Positions 10,901-24,039 of a stretch of 64,000 nucleotides of DNA are shown here, piece by piece. The translations under genes were made by a program, and so were the position numbers. The stretch lies in assembly GCA_944472155.2 (NCBI GenBank), contig OX235272.1, forward strand, positions 80,172,020-80,236,019, in the 5' to 3' direction. How positions within the stretch are numbered: the stretch's first letter is position 1; every line of letters begins with the position of its first letter. Origin of the DNA: Trichobilharzia szidati (lineage: Eukaryota > Platyhelminthes > Trematoda > Strigeidida > Schistosomatidae). Under the pieces are notes generated by a model. It had not been told where the DNA came from. It did not search any database and saw only the letters and a program-made list of their open reading frames with translations.

Positions 10901-13900
10901 ATCAAAATAAAATTTACCCATAATGGAATTACACTCTACCACAGTGCCCAAGTTTTATTCTTATATCAATGATACTCAGATCTAACCTTTTCTGATCATG
11001 CAAATAAGGTTGTATCCGACTGTAGACGACTTATTGGCTTTGTGCTGCGTAACTTCTACACCCAAGAAGCAAGATTAGCTATGTATAGAACGTGTATCCG
11101 CCCCAAACTTGAATATTGTGCTCTCCTGTATAGTAACCTAAGGTCTGCAGACCGAAAAAATAATCGAAAGTGTTCAGAGATTCCTAACGAAACGCATAAT
11201 AGGGTTTGACCAACCAGTGGAATATGTTGACAGGTGTATGCGTCTGAATTGAGAACCTCTGTGGTTAAGGAGAGTGAAGTGCAACTTATTTCTACTATTC
11301 AAAGTCATAAGAAAACACTGTTATAGTAACTCATCCATAATGTGGGAAAATATTAAATCATATCAGCTGCGAAACCACAACTACCTTGTCAAGGTGGCTA
11401 CCTACAAAAAATCCATTAAGGCAAACTTTTTCACCATTAAATATTGCACTCTTTGGAACCAACTACCATCTGAAATTAGATGTTGTGAAGACGCCAATGG
11501 GTTCAAACGGAGCCTAGAGAGACACATTAACATGTCCACCCTAGCTTGTCTAAAAGACCACAAATGTTAGTAAAATGGTAAGTAAAAGCCGGTCCAGTCT
11601 TCAGCTCAGTTAGTTACATATAACTCGACTCTACTACTTACGCAGCGAACGTTTAACTAATTTACTGATTTTCCTTTCTGTATAGACTTCAATAAGTTAT
11701 GTTAATATAATTACTTCTAGAAACAACTATATTAGCAACCACACCTTTTAATATTTTACATATGTATATACAGTTAATAATACAATGCTATTATTTGTGT
11801 CTAAATGACTTTACTCAGCCAATAACCACCTTTTCCCATACACCTTCCTAAAGCGTATAATCTTTATAATATTTCGCAGTATTTTTAACATTATATAAGT
11901 TGAAGGGTTACTTTGCAATATCTAATGCGCACCGTATGAAAATCGGTCATGAAAAATTTAGCATAACTAGCTCTGTTAACCGGCTGTTTTCTTCAGGATC
12001 ATTATACATAATTTTATCACTAATTGTTCCACTACACTTTTTACTCTGCTAAATAGACTTCAACTTAGTTGCTGTAATACTAGCTACTTCCATACTTCAT
12101 ACTTCTTAAACACAATTTCCTAGGCGTCTGCTACAAATATATTATTAATATTAGTAGTACTATTTTTTGAGTTGAAATGACTATCTTCAGTCAACAGTTA
12201 CCCATTTTCATGTAATTTTCTAGAAAATTCATATTGTTGAAATTGTGTAGTATTTTTCCATTATGTAATTGATGAGTTACTTTGCAATGTGTAACGCACA
12301 CCATATAAAATCGGTCGTGAAAATTCAGCATAACAAATTCTGCTTACCAGTTGCCTTACTCAGGACCACTTTACATAACTTTATCATATCACTCATATCA
12401 CTGCTAAATAGAATATAACTTAGTTGCTCTAATATTAGCTATTTTTATCCTTCATAACCCTTAAGGGAAACCTAATTTCTTAGTCTTTTGTAGTAATCCA
12501 CTTGTTCACTAGTATGATGATAATACTGCTAACAATGTCCTCTGGTATTATTGTGCCATGTGACCTAATGGGAAGCAATTGTCATGAAAGCTGTTAATGT
12601 GCAGCATACTGTATGATTGGGACGGAGTCAAAGCAATCCAATATTACAACTGCAGTCATTGTAAAAGGTCTCAGAGCTTAATGTCAAAAAAGGAGGGAGG
12701 GTGGCGCATGCTGATCAGCAGATTTGGTAGTGGTCACAAATGTGAATCACTCCGATCTGTAGGACAGCAACATGCATTATTTTGGCAGCTCGAGAATTAA
12801 ACATGAGTTTAGATACTGAAAGTATAAAAAAATTGACTTTATAAAAAAATTTAAAAAAAAAACAAACTAAAACAATAATGACTGTACAGTTTTAGCTTGT
12901 AAAAAAATAATGCTTTCGCTCCTAACATCTACAAGCCTGCTCAGTTTCTTGTCAAGATGCTATCCCATGGGCCATACACAAGTTCACCAGACATCCTACA
13001 GGTCACCATATTCAACAGGTTCTAATCCTTCTAGCCACTTCTCTCTAAAACGTCACTTATATACTTCACGATAATCCTTCTACCTAATTACTATTATACT
13101 CTATTTTATCTCAACTTCCTAGGCCTTTAGTAAAGCTGAAATTTACTCTTGTTTTTCTTTTTTCTCATTCACACTCTTCTCTCGCATAAAGTTCGGTTGC
13201 TCTGATGGTAAAAAAAAATCATAACAACAGCACTCATGTTTGAGAATAACGTTATTTTCATAGAAAACGTCATAGTTTTCTACGGTAAGACCAATATGGT
13301 TAGCATCATACATTGCAAATGTGCACTATCATATCAAGTACTGTATAGCTTATTCTTGTATTTTTCTTGTAAACATACTTCCAATAATGTATTATTCATG
13401 ATTGCATTTTATACCACTTTGTAGCTGTGCAGGATTTTCTCCTCTTCCTGAAATAGCGTTCAAGCACGTGGTTGTCGCTCAACTTCGATGGAAACCTTCG
13501 TGGAAGATTTACAAAATAACAATTATAAGAATCTGTTCCGATTGCTTGTACTATATAATTCAACAATTTGAACTTTTAAAAAAGGTGATAATCTAACTAC
13601 AACTACGGGTTGAAAACGAAACGAAGTCGATTTTCCTGCGCAACCTGGAGGACTACTGTTTAATTCAATAATGATACGACATGGGTCAGACAACGAGTGT
13701 ATTTATATATATATATATATATATATATCAAATATTTAGCTGTTCAAACATTATTAACTTGTAGACAATCTACTATTTGTCATTATATCATACTTGATCG
13801 TGCCTATAAAAATGGCATGCATTTTCATGTAAATTTATGTTTATATGAAAATATAAATTATTATTATTATTATTATAAATGTACGCTCAGCCATGCAGAG

Positions 13901-16900
13901 CCACGAGATAACATACCTGTTCCTGAGCACCTGAAGTGGAAGCACACAGTCGTGGACGAACAGATCGTACAGGTGCTGCTGTCGAACTTGTTCCATTGTT
14001 TGACTGAGTCCTTAGTCGAAGACGGGCACGTTCCAGTCGACCCAGTCCAGTACGGATTCCAGCACGACATTTCGGGCATGTCGTCGATTGTTTCAGCCAA
14101 ATGTCGATGCACTTCATGTGGAACGCATGACCACAAGGAAGATGTCGAAGTCGATCTTTATTTTGATATTCATCTGGATGTAAAATACAGTAGTCAGTTC
14201 TATTAAGAAGTACCACATCAAAATAAAACACTTGTAATAATGACATGAATTCAGGAGCTTGGAGTGCTCATAATGCCTCGTGGAATCCCAGAAATTTTAT
14301 CATCAAATGTGAGTATTCACAGTCAACTGGATATCGACACTGAATAAATGTTTGTGGGGATATACATCTTCACTTCTCACTATAGTCAACATTTAAATTC
14401 CCAAGATTTTGTGAACATGTGAAATTCTAAAATCGATGGCGTCGAGTGATTCATTTCACCTCTCAATCACCAGTTAATCGTATTCCATAACTCAGCTGGA
14501 ATCTGTGTTTGCCTAGGTGCTTATGTTTCAAACTATTCTTTGTCTGTACAAACAATAAGTGTTGTGTAGTATCTGCTGATCTCACTCACAGAGTATGGGG
14601 TTAGATCTAGCTGGCTAGTTCGAAGTGGCCCGAGACCACGCATCCAGGATCCGGCTTTTAGCCACCATCAAATGAATTAATCAACCTCATTGATATGTGG
14701 ACAAGAACATGCGTTACACGCGAAAGTGTCCTTCACCTAGAGTAAACACAGGATATGTCGATTTATAATATCAGTTGGTAACAAAGCTTTTTGAGTAGTA
14801 TATCAGGAGAGGTAATTGGATAAACTGTGAAACTCGGTCAATCACTCCTACGTAATCTGGGAACATCAAGGGATAGTTCTTGTCCAGAGACGATCAAAAT
14901 TGCAACTGTAATCGCTTGATTCGCTACTAGCTGATATTCGTGTTTGGCCATTTAAAGGCATTTTCATGACTATTATGAATACTGCCTAACTATACAGGTT
15001 TGAAATGAAGTTACGAAGAGAATTCACTGACTGCATATACATATATATCTTTTTGACATGGATATAGTTAATTTCCCGAACATTCAATATGTTGTCAAGT
15101 AATTTCAACTCAAACTGTTTAATTGATGCAAACTGGGATCAAGATTTGACCGAATAGTTCCACGTAAACTGGGCGCTGAATTAAAAGCAGACATATGTAA
15201 GAATCATATTTGCATAAATCTCAGTAGAATTAAAATAGTTAGTTCTAACGTTTCGTCTGACAATCTGGTTCAAATTTCTGTTTAGACATTATCCTTTACC
15301 CGACTAAATGATCCCTTTTATCTACTTGAAGTTCTCTTTAGTAGGGAATTGCCGATTCCATTTGTAGAAGTTGCGCCTTGAAATTACACTTATTTTATCA
15401 AAGATGTTGGAAGTTGATTATATAACCGTACCTGGATCGCCTGTCAAACAGGAATTTTCGACTCAGAATTTCACTGAGCTACATGAAATCAACACAATAG
15501 ACAAAATAGTTACAAGTTATTTGAGAATGCTGTCGAAATTAAAGAACATGTGTATATTGAACTCCAATCTAATCGCCTTCAAGCCTCTCCATAGGAATAG
15601 GCATCACCTTACTTTAGTAGATATGCAAAGTCATCTGAATTACAGTTATGCATTTATCCAATTTCAATTATTCTAGATGCAATAACAAAGTTGTCTTCAA
15701 CTTACTCAGACATATCTCACATTCCGTCCGACCCGTCGATGGAGACGACTGTATGGGTTGAATCTCGAAGAGTGTGGCTGATTTCGACTCAGGCTGTAGA
15801 TAAGCGGTTCCCGGTGACAATAGTGCACTGCCCTGATTTCTACCTATTACCGGAATACACATCGAAGTGTTGGGTGAGTTAGTGAACGAGTTGGCTGCAT
15901 GTGCTTGATCACTATTGGTCGGTTCGTGCCTCTTGATCCTGTATATGCTAACTGGCAGTTTTTCTAATTCACTTCTCGTAATGAGTCCAGACGGTCCCGG
16001 ACGTGTCGGTGGCTCAGGCAACAGTTGTCTACGTGTATTTGAGTCGTACCATTGTAGTCTTGACCTGTTGAATACAACTGGATCATCATTGGTGTGTCTG
16101 GAATTAATTCAGTAAGAAGATTTCAAAAATGTTGAATTTATCTCACATATCATCGAATAAACGAAAGGGTGATGTAAAACAGCGAATCAAAGGGACTTCC
16201 TATCTAGCCTTATATTTTGATTATATCCTTTGTGAATCGCTGTTTGTGAATAATGGTGAACATACATCTTATTCACCAAACACACCAACACAAAGCGATG
16301 TCAATTGCTCAGTATTTAACAAACTTCTGATCTATAAACTGCATAAACCAATGATGCGTGTCCACCTTCTAATAGTCTAGGTATATAATAAACTGAAAAG
16401 AGGATTAAAATTAATCAGTATTGAATAGTCTTTGAAATACACCATACATGGTAGATCTCTTTGTGAAAATGCTGAAAAGATGGAGAAGATAGTAGAGTCA
16501 TCTGGTTAAAAGACAAGAGTGGAATGACGTTGTCTGATTTTACCAAGTGATTTTAAGGCTTGACAGGTTGTTACACAGTTTGTTCTACTTGACCAGAACA
16601 ATAGGCAAATTAGTGAAATAGTCAAATCTTAAGTAAACTGAAATTTGTAATAAGAACCAATCGTCAACGATTAATCAGGATACAGTCTCTTAACTGTGAA
16701 TGTCGATTGCTGCTACTTCTGAATCCCCTACTGACTTCAACATCATAACTATGTCCTTCGTGTTACATGTTCACTATACCAACGAGATTCAACAATATTT
16801 CAGAGTTTTCTGTTATGCATATAATTTCTATGCATAAATGCGCTCAATCAAGACAAATCAGAGAAAATCATTAAAGCATTGTCGTTAAATGACTTTGATG

Positions 16901-19900
16901 ACATGAAATTTGTATAAGGAGCCTAATCACCTTTCAACGAAGAAACACTCGACAGAGCCATATAAGTCTGATATAAATAGTGGAGTTATACTGCATCACA
17001 GTATTTTCGACAAAATAGCACCAATTACCCTGATCCAAGTAATGCAGTTAATTGTCTCATGTTTATTGTGCACAACACGCTATTTTCAGCTAGCACAGTT
17101 CAGTTACACAGTGACAGATTCCATCACATTTTTGCTAAAGCAGAAACGGAGGACTTTGTGGCCCCAGTTATCTTAATTAGTGCGTCACAACCGACATCGC
17201 ACACAGAGCCAAAACTCCACACCAAATACTTCAAATTTTCTGAAGTTAAACGCAGCATCATCGCCCGAATCAGTGTTAGGTAAATCTACAAAACTTGATC
17301 CAGAAACTACGGTCGAAGTGAAGTGATGGGATGAAACAGTTCTTTGGAATCTAGAAGATCAGGAAGTGTAAGCATTCGGTGCAGTAATTCCGAATGTTTC
17401 CTGTTTTCATAGTGATTTTGATTATCTTCCAAATCATAATTTAAAATCAGTCTTCTACTAGTTTCTAAATTTAAACATATAACTTAAGAACAACGTAGAC
17501 CAATGTGCATCACATAATAGGATGTTGAGATGTAACAGCTAGAGTACACATTTCAACACTCTCTGACAGACCTTCGGAATATTCATCAAACTACCGTAAC
17601 CAAATGATTCATTTATGGTGACACACAAAATGTGAAGATCTTATTTTGTGTAGAGGGCTGTTTCCGAAATCGTGATTTTTTCTCCAGTTTCCAGATAAGG
17701 ATAGTCAAGAAGCACAAGTTAATGTGTTGTTCTGTTTATACGATAGCTTCAAGAGTGAACTCATGTCTGCACAACGAAACTTCGGAACCTCAGAAATCTT
17801 TCTCAGGCTTGATTTCGATTCCAGTGCACAAACTTAAACATAACTGGAGCAATCTCTTTAAATATACAAAAAATATGATAGTATTATCGTGATGAAATGA
17901 GCCAACGCAGTTTTAATTACACGTATTTCCAACTAGTGTAGAATTCTGAATGCTATTCCGTGTAACACGACATCCCGTGAATGATTCGCATACACTTTCA
18001 TTTGCTAGGCTGTAAGACACAACAGACGGGATTAGAATGCAAAACTCGTCCACCTCATAAACAAGGAGACTTTTCCTTTAAATATCTGATGACACATTTC
18101 AACTAAGATTTATGCCACCCCTTAAACATAAAACAACAACTATTTCTCGTATGAGCAGAAGACCATTTCAGTGAACTGCTGTGCAGGATATGAAAGTAAA
18201 GTCAGGCTAATATAGCCAAACGTGATTCGGTTTATACTCCTGTGACATACTGATATGCTCAAACTATTGCAAATAGTCAAACCTTCAATATTGTATTATG
18301 TAGAACCACACTTAACGTTTATGAGGAGTATTATTTGTCGAAAACAAACGAAAAAATTTCAAAAGCTTATTATCTATGTGTTCTGTCTTTCAAAGCTTCG
18401 AATCTTCTCAGCGACGACAGTAGAAATATTATGATTATTTATTAAACTCAAGGAGAAGCTTCTGTCTGTTCAATCTCGTTCGAGATTTCCTATTTGTAAT
18501 ATCACGTTTCATGTTCATATGTGAAATTAACACCAGCACAGCATAATTTGTGTGAGCACAATCAGAACCACCCTTCTGTTGTAAGCATAAGTGGCAAAAC
18601 TTCCCAACTCCCTTCCCTCAGGATTCAGGACTTTGTACTGTTTCCTGATATTTTCAGTGGCGTCGTCATTTCGAAATTAATTGGCTTCCTTCTTCATTTT
18701 CTGTATCACAACAGCGTTACCCAACGCTCTTTCAATATTATTTACCTTACGCAGTCTGATAATGACAACCTTTCGACTACATGGAGACACCTCTGTCTTA
18801 CCTAAATGAGTTACGTGGAACACATTTATCATGTACTAGGCTATGAGTGAAACATGTTTTGCCAGGAGTAATGATGCCAACCAGTTGTGCAGACCCGAGC
18901 AACTGGAGCAAGTTCCAAACCAGGGACCTATTCACCAACTGCAGGTCGAGTGCTTACTCCAATGAACCACAAAAATATATGTAGTATAGCTCTACGCTTA
19001 CACGGAGAGTGAAAATGAGAGTCAGTGGTGTGAGATGAGTGTAGTTCTGTGAAATTTATTACTAACTATGCAAGTAAACGGTAAACACAAACGTCAACGA
19101 AGCAAAACGTTCCCATCTCTGCTGGCATGCACACTTAAAGTCAGATTGTAAAAGGTTCACAGGACAACACCAACCTGTTCATACGCTGGTGAGCAAAACT
19201 ATCATTTACCACACTTCCACCAAGTGTTACTCGTACGTGGTCTCTCTCATGCGCCACTCTTTGACCAGCTGGGATACGTGAGGCACTTCTAGAGAAATGT
19301 TGACAAGACGAAAACACGAAGAAATCATACATTTAGAACTACAGAACGAACTTACAAATACACAATTATGTCTTAAATTAAATACGTGTGGATTGCAATT
19401 GTATGTATTGGCGATCTCATTAATTATTCACATGGCATAAATATTTCAAGAGCTAATTGTGGGTATATGTATATTCTTGTGATATCAAAGAAGTGGCGTT
19501 TAAACACACTTATCAGTAAGATGATTTCAGGCTGTAACCAGAAGTTTATGCTGAAGGGTTTCAAAGTATCAATAATACCACGTGACAAAACTTGTGGCCT
19601 ACTTCATTGTCACGTAAAGAAGACAGATTTTAAAGAAATTCGAGATCCAGGAATTCGGTAACGTCTATTCGTACAACCACAGAATTTCGCTGAATGGAGA
19701 AAACAGAATTTCACTAAAGTTCCTGACACAGCTGATTTTAGAGAATTCCCACTGCTATCCACACGTACAATAAAAGAGTGCAGAAATCATCAGTCCACCG
19801 GCGTTTCCTCTTCTAAAATTTGCCGAGTAAGGGTTATGTCGCAAAATATATCACAATTCCTGTTAGCATAGGGGTTTTGTATTACTTTAAAAACTCACTG

Positions 19901-21453
19901 AAAGGAACCTTTCACGGAGAGATTACCAGTAATCACTGCCTCTTGTTGTAATATAAACAGCAGACGTTTCCTAATTCATTGGAAGACAGCCGTATTTTGC
20001 ATAAAATATAGTGTGCAAAAGAGTAACCCGAAGTGTGGTGAGAGTATTTCAAACATTGTGTTTTGCATTAGGATAACAGCCTACTTCTCTGTCAACGAAA
20101 CCATTTATTCCAATGACTTTGGATAGAAAATTAGTGGAACTGAGAAGAGTACATAAGAATCTGATGTCAATCGGGTGTATTTCAGGTGAAGGTCCAGCTT
20201 CGAGGTCAACACAGATATTAGAAATAGGAATAATGTATCCGATTTAATTATTTCATTCTTCTTACCCGTCAGTTATCTCTAGGCTCCTCAGAATTCTAAA
20301 GGGTAAAGATCGAACTACTTGGCTTTCTATGTACAAAGCCGCTTAACAATGCTACATCTGATTTTGTATGGGCTTGAAAGTTCCACCGAAGTGGCATTGA
20401 ACTGTCAGACTGAAATTTGTGAATCAGTTGCTCTAGTGATTCAAATGGGAAACGAATTTAATGATGCTCAGAGACTTTTGGTTACTACTGAGCGCCGCCA
20501 GGGAAATATTCCCATAGCTTTCACACAAACAGATTAAGGAATGCAATAGTGCAGTCTCTTGGAAGAGTAAGGTCGTTACATCTCCTCAATATGAAAACTA
20601 AGATGGTGAGAGATGGATTTTGTGGCTGCTATGACTAAGAACTTTAATACAAGCAGAATATAAATCTAGTTTTAATGGTGTATTGTAACCAGGTAACTGC
20701 TTTCATCAGAATTACTACTGGCCTGTGGCGCTTACTACCTGCCAATAAAGAAATATGACCTCGACTTTCATCTCAAGATACCATTCAAATAATGGATTCA
20801 TCACGCCGGGAAATACATAGCGACCTAGTGTTAGTAGAAGGAAAGCATTCTATATATTCTCCTATTTTGAAAATGAGCAAGCGTCAACCACCAGAATGAA
20901 AGAGAGCTTAGCACCCGGAAGGAAGGACTGCTTAATACAGTACGAGGTATTCTGTTTCATTTCAACATGTTTTGTAAGTAGGTTTCACAGAGATGACTGC
21001 TTTTGACGACGTTTCTTATGAACAGGCTGCAGCATGTCCGATTATGATGCTTAGACACATTCACCGATAGATGAATTCAGCATTTAATCATTGAAGAAAC
21101 AGCAGTATTTAAAAAAACCTCATCCCTACTTCTGGGTACTAAGTGAAGTAGAATTTACATGTGTAAAGATTCCAAATGGATCGTGAAATGCATGAGTTTA
21201 TAAAAAGATTAAACACAATCCACATTCATATTAAAATATAGTTATATAGTTACCTATGATGAGAAGGGTACAACTGTCTTGGGTGTATTGCTGCGTCAAA
21301 CATTTCTCGTGCCATTCTCTTAAATTCATTGTGCACCTGCTGGAATGCTCTCTCATGGGACGCTATAGTCTGAATGATGTTCGAGTCGCTAAATAGGGAA
21401 TTCGAAATAAGATTTGACGGGAAAAAGTTAGAAAACAGGTCGTCACTGAACAT
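7880..21453 (-). CDS. RING-H2 E3 ubiquitin ligase, six coding exons (spliced model)
   Basis: Spliced minus-strand model: 21453-21254, 19288-19175, 16097-15706, 14173-13917, 9890-9462, 7978-7880. Every intron is GT-AG, all phases match (2,2,1,0,0), and the total is exactly 497 codons. The RING-H2 finger spans residues 231-271 with ligands C231, C234, C249, H251, H254, C257, C268, C271 and a tryptophan at 261, as expected for recruiting an E2. Residues 1-230 have no recognised fold. Residues 285-464 are Ser/Thr-rich and probably disordered. The last exon ends in a basic helix with RQKAVEAAMRR (469-479), matching the p97/VCP-interacting consensus R-x5-A-A-x2-R. No membrane segment is visible, unlike gp78/AMFR. 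The true start is uncertain: a good acceptor lies just 5' of this ATG, so an upstream exon may exist. The orthologous family is not identified. Confidence 0.85.
9462..9890 (-). CDS. RING gene exon 5 (Ser/Thr-rich linker)
   Basis: Acceptor AATTGACAG before NRTTTSGQSSTITST, donor GAG|GTTTGT. It codes for 143 low-complexity Ser/Thr/Asn residues (residues 322-464), is open over its whole length and is phase 0 at both ends. The opposite-strand and shifted frames over it are shadows. Confidence 0.8.
10118..10330 (+). mobile_element. LINE RT fragment, upstream half of an element split by a PLE
   Basis: Codes for PYLFADDLKIVYDYG (RT motif C, FADD form) and LGDWSEKWQLTFNPHK, the usual sequence after the catalytic box in CR1/Jockey-type RTs. 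At about 10331 the LINE reading is replaced by PLE sequence and resumes at about 10967. It lies antisense in an intron of the RING gene. Confidence 0.8.
10331..10965 (+). mobile_element. 5'-truncated Penelope-like element (GIY-YIG end) nested in a LINE
   Basis: Begins with VAFKPTNSLRDKL and contains the GIY-YIG-type core NIIYKIPCNDCEVNYIGQTS with the cysteine pair and downstream R and EH residues usual in PLE endonucleases. A stop near 10536 is followed by the rest of the C-terminal region (ALTHNHTIGWERVKIL, RWRERLITESLFIESTPN) to 10797. A 3' UTR follows, ending near CTTATA at about 10965. The copy at 33340-34440 has the same coding end and UTR, which fixes the right boundary. About 635 bp long. 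Confidence 0.85.
10967..11640 (+). mobile_element. LINE RT fragment, downstream half of the split element
   Basis: Reads YSDLTFSDHANKVVSDCRRL, MYRTCIRPKLEYCALLYSNL and, after frameshifts, the RT C-terminal segment 11274-11570 (FTIKYCTLWNQLPSEIRC and so on). This is the post-RT region of CR1/Jockey-like LINEs and is collinear with 10118-10330 apart from about 40 missing codons at the PLE junction. Confidence 0.8.
11765..12500. repeat. diverged two-unit tandem duplication (about 370-390 bp units)
   Basis: The block at about 11765-12140 is repeated, with many substitutions, at about 12145-12500. Shared landmarks in the same order include GGTTACTTTGCAAT/GAGTTACTTTGCAAT, AAATCGGTC(A/G)TGAAAA, ACATAA(T/C)TTTATCA, CTGCTAAATAGA and ACTTAGTTGCT. 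It lies directly downstream of the LINE C-terminal region and may be its 3' UTR. Confidence 0.7.
12501..13700. other. no gene recognised (intron of RING gene)
   Basis: A/T-rich intronic DNA with A-runs near 12840 and no coding signal on either strand. Confidence 0.5.
13704..13728. repeat. (TA)n microsatellite
   Basis: About 12 TA units in an intron of the RING gene. A short (ATT)n run follows at 13858-13876. Confidence 0.9.
13917..14173 (-). CDS. RING gene exon 4 (RING-H2 core)
   Basis: Acceptor TTTTACATCCAG, donor CAG|GTATGT. It codes for EYQNKDRLRHLPCGHAFH and KCIDIWLKQSTTCPKC, that is zinc ligands 3-8 of a RING-H2 finger, then a basic tail (RLERARLRLR). With the phase-1 junction it completes CEIC from exon 3, giving C-x2-C-x14-C-x-H-x2-H-x2-C-x10-C-x2-C. 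Confidence 0.92.
15706..16097 (-). CDS. RING gene exon 3 (linker and first RING ligand pair)
   Basis: Acceptor TTAATTCCAG, donor CTGA|GTAAGT. It codes for DDPVVFNRSRLQWYDSNTRR, a proline-rich patch, ITRSELEKLPVSIYRI (the short E-L-x-x-L-P helix common just before RING-H2 fingers) and ends in TECEICL, the first ligand pair. Phase 2 in, phase 1 out. Confidence 0.88.
19175..19288 (-). CDS. RING gene exon 2
   Basis: A 114-nt symmetrical exon (phase 2-2) between acceptor CATTTCTCTAG and donor AACAG|GTTGGT. It codes for SASRIPAGQRVAHERDHVRV and a short tail with no recognised domain. Because it is symmetrical it could be skipped without changing frame. Confidence 0.7.
21254..21453 (-). CDS. RING gene exon 1 (first recognised coding exon)
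   Basis: ATG at 21453, donor CATAG|GTAACT, phase 2 out. It codes for acidic/hydrophobic MFSDDLFSNFFPSN followed by a helix-like AFQQVHNEFKRMAREMFDAA. A candidate acceptor (TGTTTAACAG) ends at 21462, eight bases before the ATG, so the exon may continue a 5' leader or an upstream coding exon. Confidence 0.7.
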
Positions 21454-21474
21454 TGTTATTCTGTTAAACAGACA

Positions 21475-24039
21475 TTGGGCATTTTCAAACTATGCGGTAT
21501 GTACATTGCAACAGTTGTTATGCAAAGTGATGATAGTGAATGCATTATATGTGAAACTTCCCTATTTACCATTTTTTAGAAGATTTTTCAGAATATGTGA
21601 TTGTAGTCTTGAAAATCATGAAATAGCGACCACATCAGACAAATGTGATTAATATATTTTCAATATGTTGTCAAACTTATGGTTATGTTATTCGATTTCA
21701 AAAAAGACCTGACGAATGTCTCTAGTAAAAAGTGACGTCCACATCAGCGGCCCAATGTCTTATTGATGTTAGTTGATGGTTATCTCACTCCTAATGCTTT
21801 TTAGCTTTTGAATGTAGACCATTCCCCATTCTAGATATGTTCACTGTATGTTAAAATAATGCTAAGGATCTTAGCAGAAATCTTGCACTAAATATGTATC
21901 TGACTGCATTATGGAAATCATTTGCCGAGGAGCAAGCCGACTGTGTTACAAGCAATGAACTCATTATTCACAATTCGTATGGCCACATGAATAACAATCA
22001 GTGAATCTTGAGACAGTGAAATTTATCACGTGCCAAGCTACAGAGTATTTCGCAGATGCATTGTTTGATCATCAAATAAAATAAACAACAAAGAGCCACG
22101 TAAATGTACAACATTATGCAGCTGTTTTACTTTAAATGTTATGAATATCTTGTGCGTGTATATAGGTAGCCAAAACGGGTCATGCCGACCACCTTGCAGA
22201 ACGGTATCAGAAACATTAGATAACTTTTAAGGCAAATCCTGTCATCCAGCTCTTTATGCCATTAATCTATCTTCTGCTGTATCAGCGCCCGTACAGACTT
22301 TATTATTCCTTTGTCATTAATCTATTTTATTGTAATTAACGATGACGTGAAATTGTCTTCGAGTCATCATGTTGTTTAGAAATTATCTCATTTGAAATAC
22401 AAAAATAATTGTTTTAATTTTTAAACCGATACAATGCACAGAAACACAACGGTGGAAATAAACACTTAAATCGCTTAAGTTTCAACACCTTATCACATCA
22501 TGATGTGGATAGGCAGACCATGTTTAGTTCCATCTGCCAACTTTTACTGATGAATTAAGTGAATCAACATGCGCACACCAGTCATTGACTGACAACTAAT
22601 TTAGGCAAATACTTTACAGATGTCACCTTTCCTGCAAAGTTTTGGTAAAAAGATATGACATGACTTACTTCCTCAAATGGCAAGATTCGTTCCTAAGTAT
22701 TTCCGGGCTTTCTGCGTTGAGTCTTCTTCTCTAAGCGGCACGTATTCCTGGATTTTGCTTCACTTGTACACATTGAATGTATTCTTGGCAGTAACTACCC
22801 GAAAGATATCTGGACATAAGCGGGTTATAGAATTGTGGGTTATATGTCCGCAAATTAATCATTTTCGAAAGGAATCTTTAGTGTTTATATTAGGCCACAT
22901 TTCACCACAGTACTTTAGATTCTAGTGTTCTTCTAATATGCTGTGTATAGTGATGCCACGTTTGATTATTACTGGCTCACATAATACAGGTGATACAGAC
23001 ATAGCTCTGACTCCTGTAATACATGTGGAAGGTGTTCTATCGGAGTAGACAGAGCTTTCTAACTTAATTTGTTCCGTGAACGAAATACAGTTGCGAACAA
23101 ATGAACTCAGGTTGGTTAGGTCTACTTGGATGCATACCTGAAACCGCTAATTACAGATACCTTGGGAGCTTACTAACCTAAAACTGTGATACGAAGTCTA
23201 GAATAACTCATACTGTCTCGGGAAATGCAAGAGAGTTAGAGGACACTATTAGCTTTAGTTGAGTGAAGTTGTTAAAAGACTAGTATCTAAAAAGAGTGCT
23301 ACATCGTGCAATATGCCATACGAGGAGCACATACAGTCAGTTCAGCACTCCTTGCTAGAAGCTGCAAACCTCCTAGGTACACGCTGCCAGTGCATCCGGT
23401 CAATGAAAAACAGACCTTAAACAGACGTGTCCGATGCTCCTCCGATTTGACAGTTACCCAAAAACCGAACAATTAAGGGAGTCTAAGGACATTTTGGCTA
23501 CTCTTACGAAATCCAAGAATATGGAAGTGGCCTCAGATAAAACGCCTGACCAATGAAAATTAACCAAGAACGCGACGCATAAGAATATGAGCAAGTCCCA
23601 TGATAAGTTTTATGTCAGTGATGTGTCGAAGGATACTGGGGCACGGGGGGAAACTTTCGTAGTAAAGGGAAAACGACTGACACACTAAAGTGATGTAAAC
23701 CCTGAAAGGAGCAGTTCCAATGTTAGGAATATCAACGTTCATGAAGGTTTCCTAGGAAGCCTGCCAACCCCACACATAAAGTAAGTATGGATGTTCCCAC
23801 CACGGATAACTGGCAACCACTGATAGACCACTCTCCATCCATGGCCACTTCAGAGTTTCTCAGCAGGAGCTGGAAAACATCACGAAACCCAGTGTCTTCC
23901 TGCACGCGACTACAAAGATCCCTCATGCTAGGCCTAGCGGACGGAATTTCGTCCTAGAAAAGAGCACTACACACGTAACAACGCTAGGTTCTTAAAAGAG
24001 GCGGAGCAGGAGAACAGGGTAGCTCTCTTTCGAAATTAG
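21475..24039. other. no gene recognised
   Basis: No convincing exon or repeat. Around 23155 there is a NYRYLGSLLT-like reading reminiscent of LINE C-terminal regions, but it is too decayed to call. Confidence 0.4.

Noticed and set aside
13697..14206. Long plus-strand open frame over the RING exon
   Set aside because: It is antisense to a splice-supported RING-H2 exon and begins in a TA microsatellite. It is a shadow.
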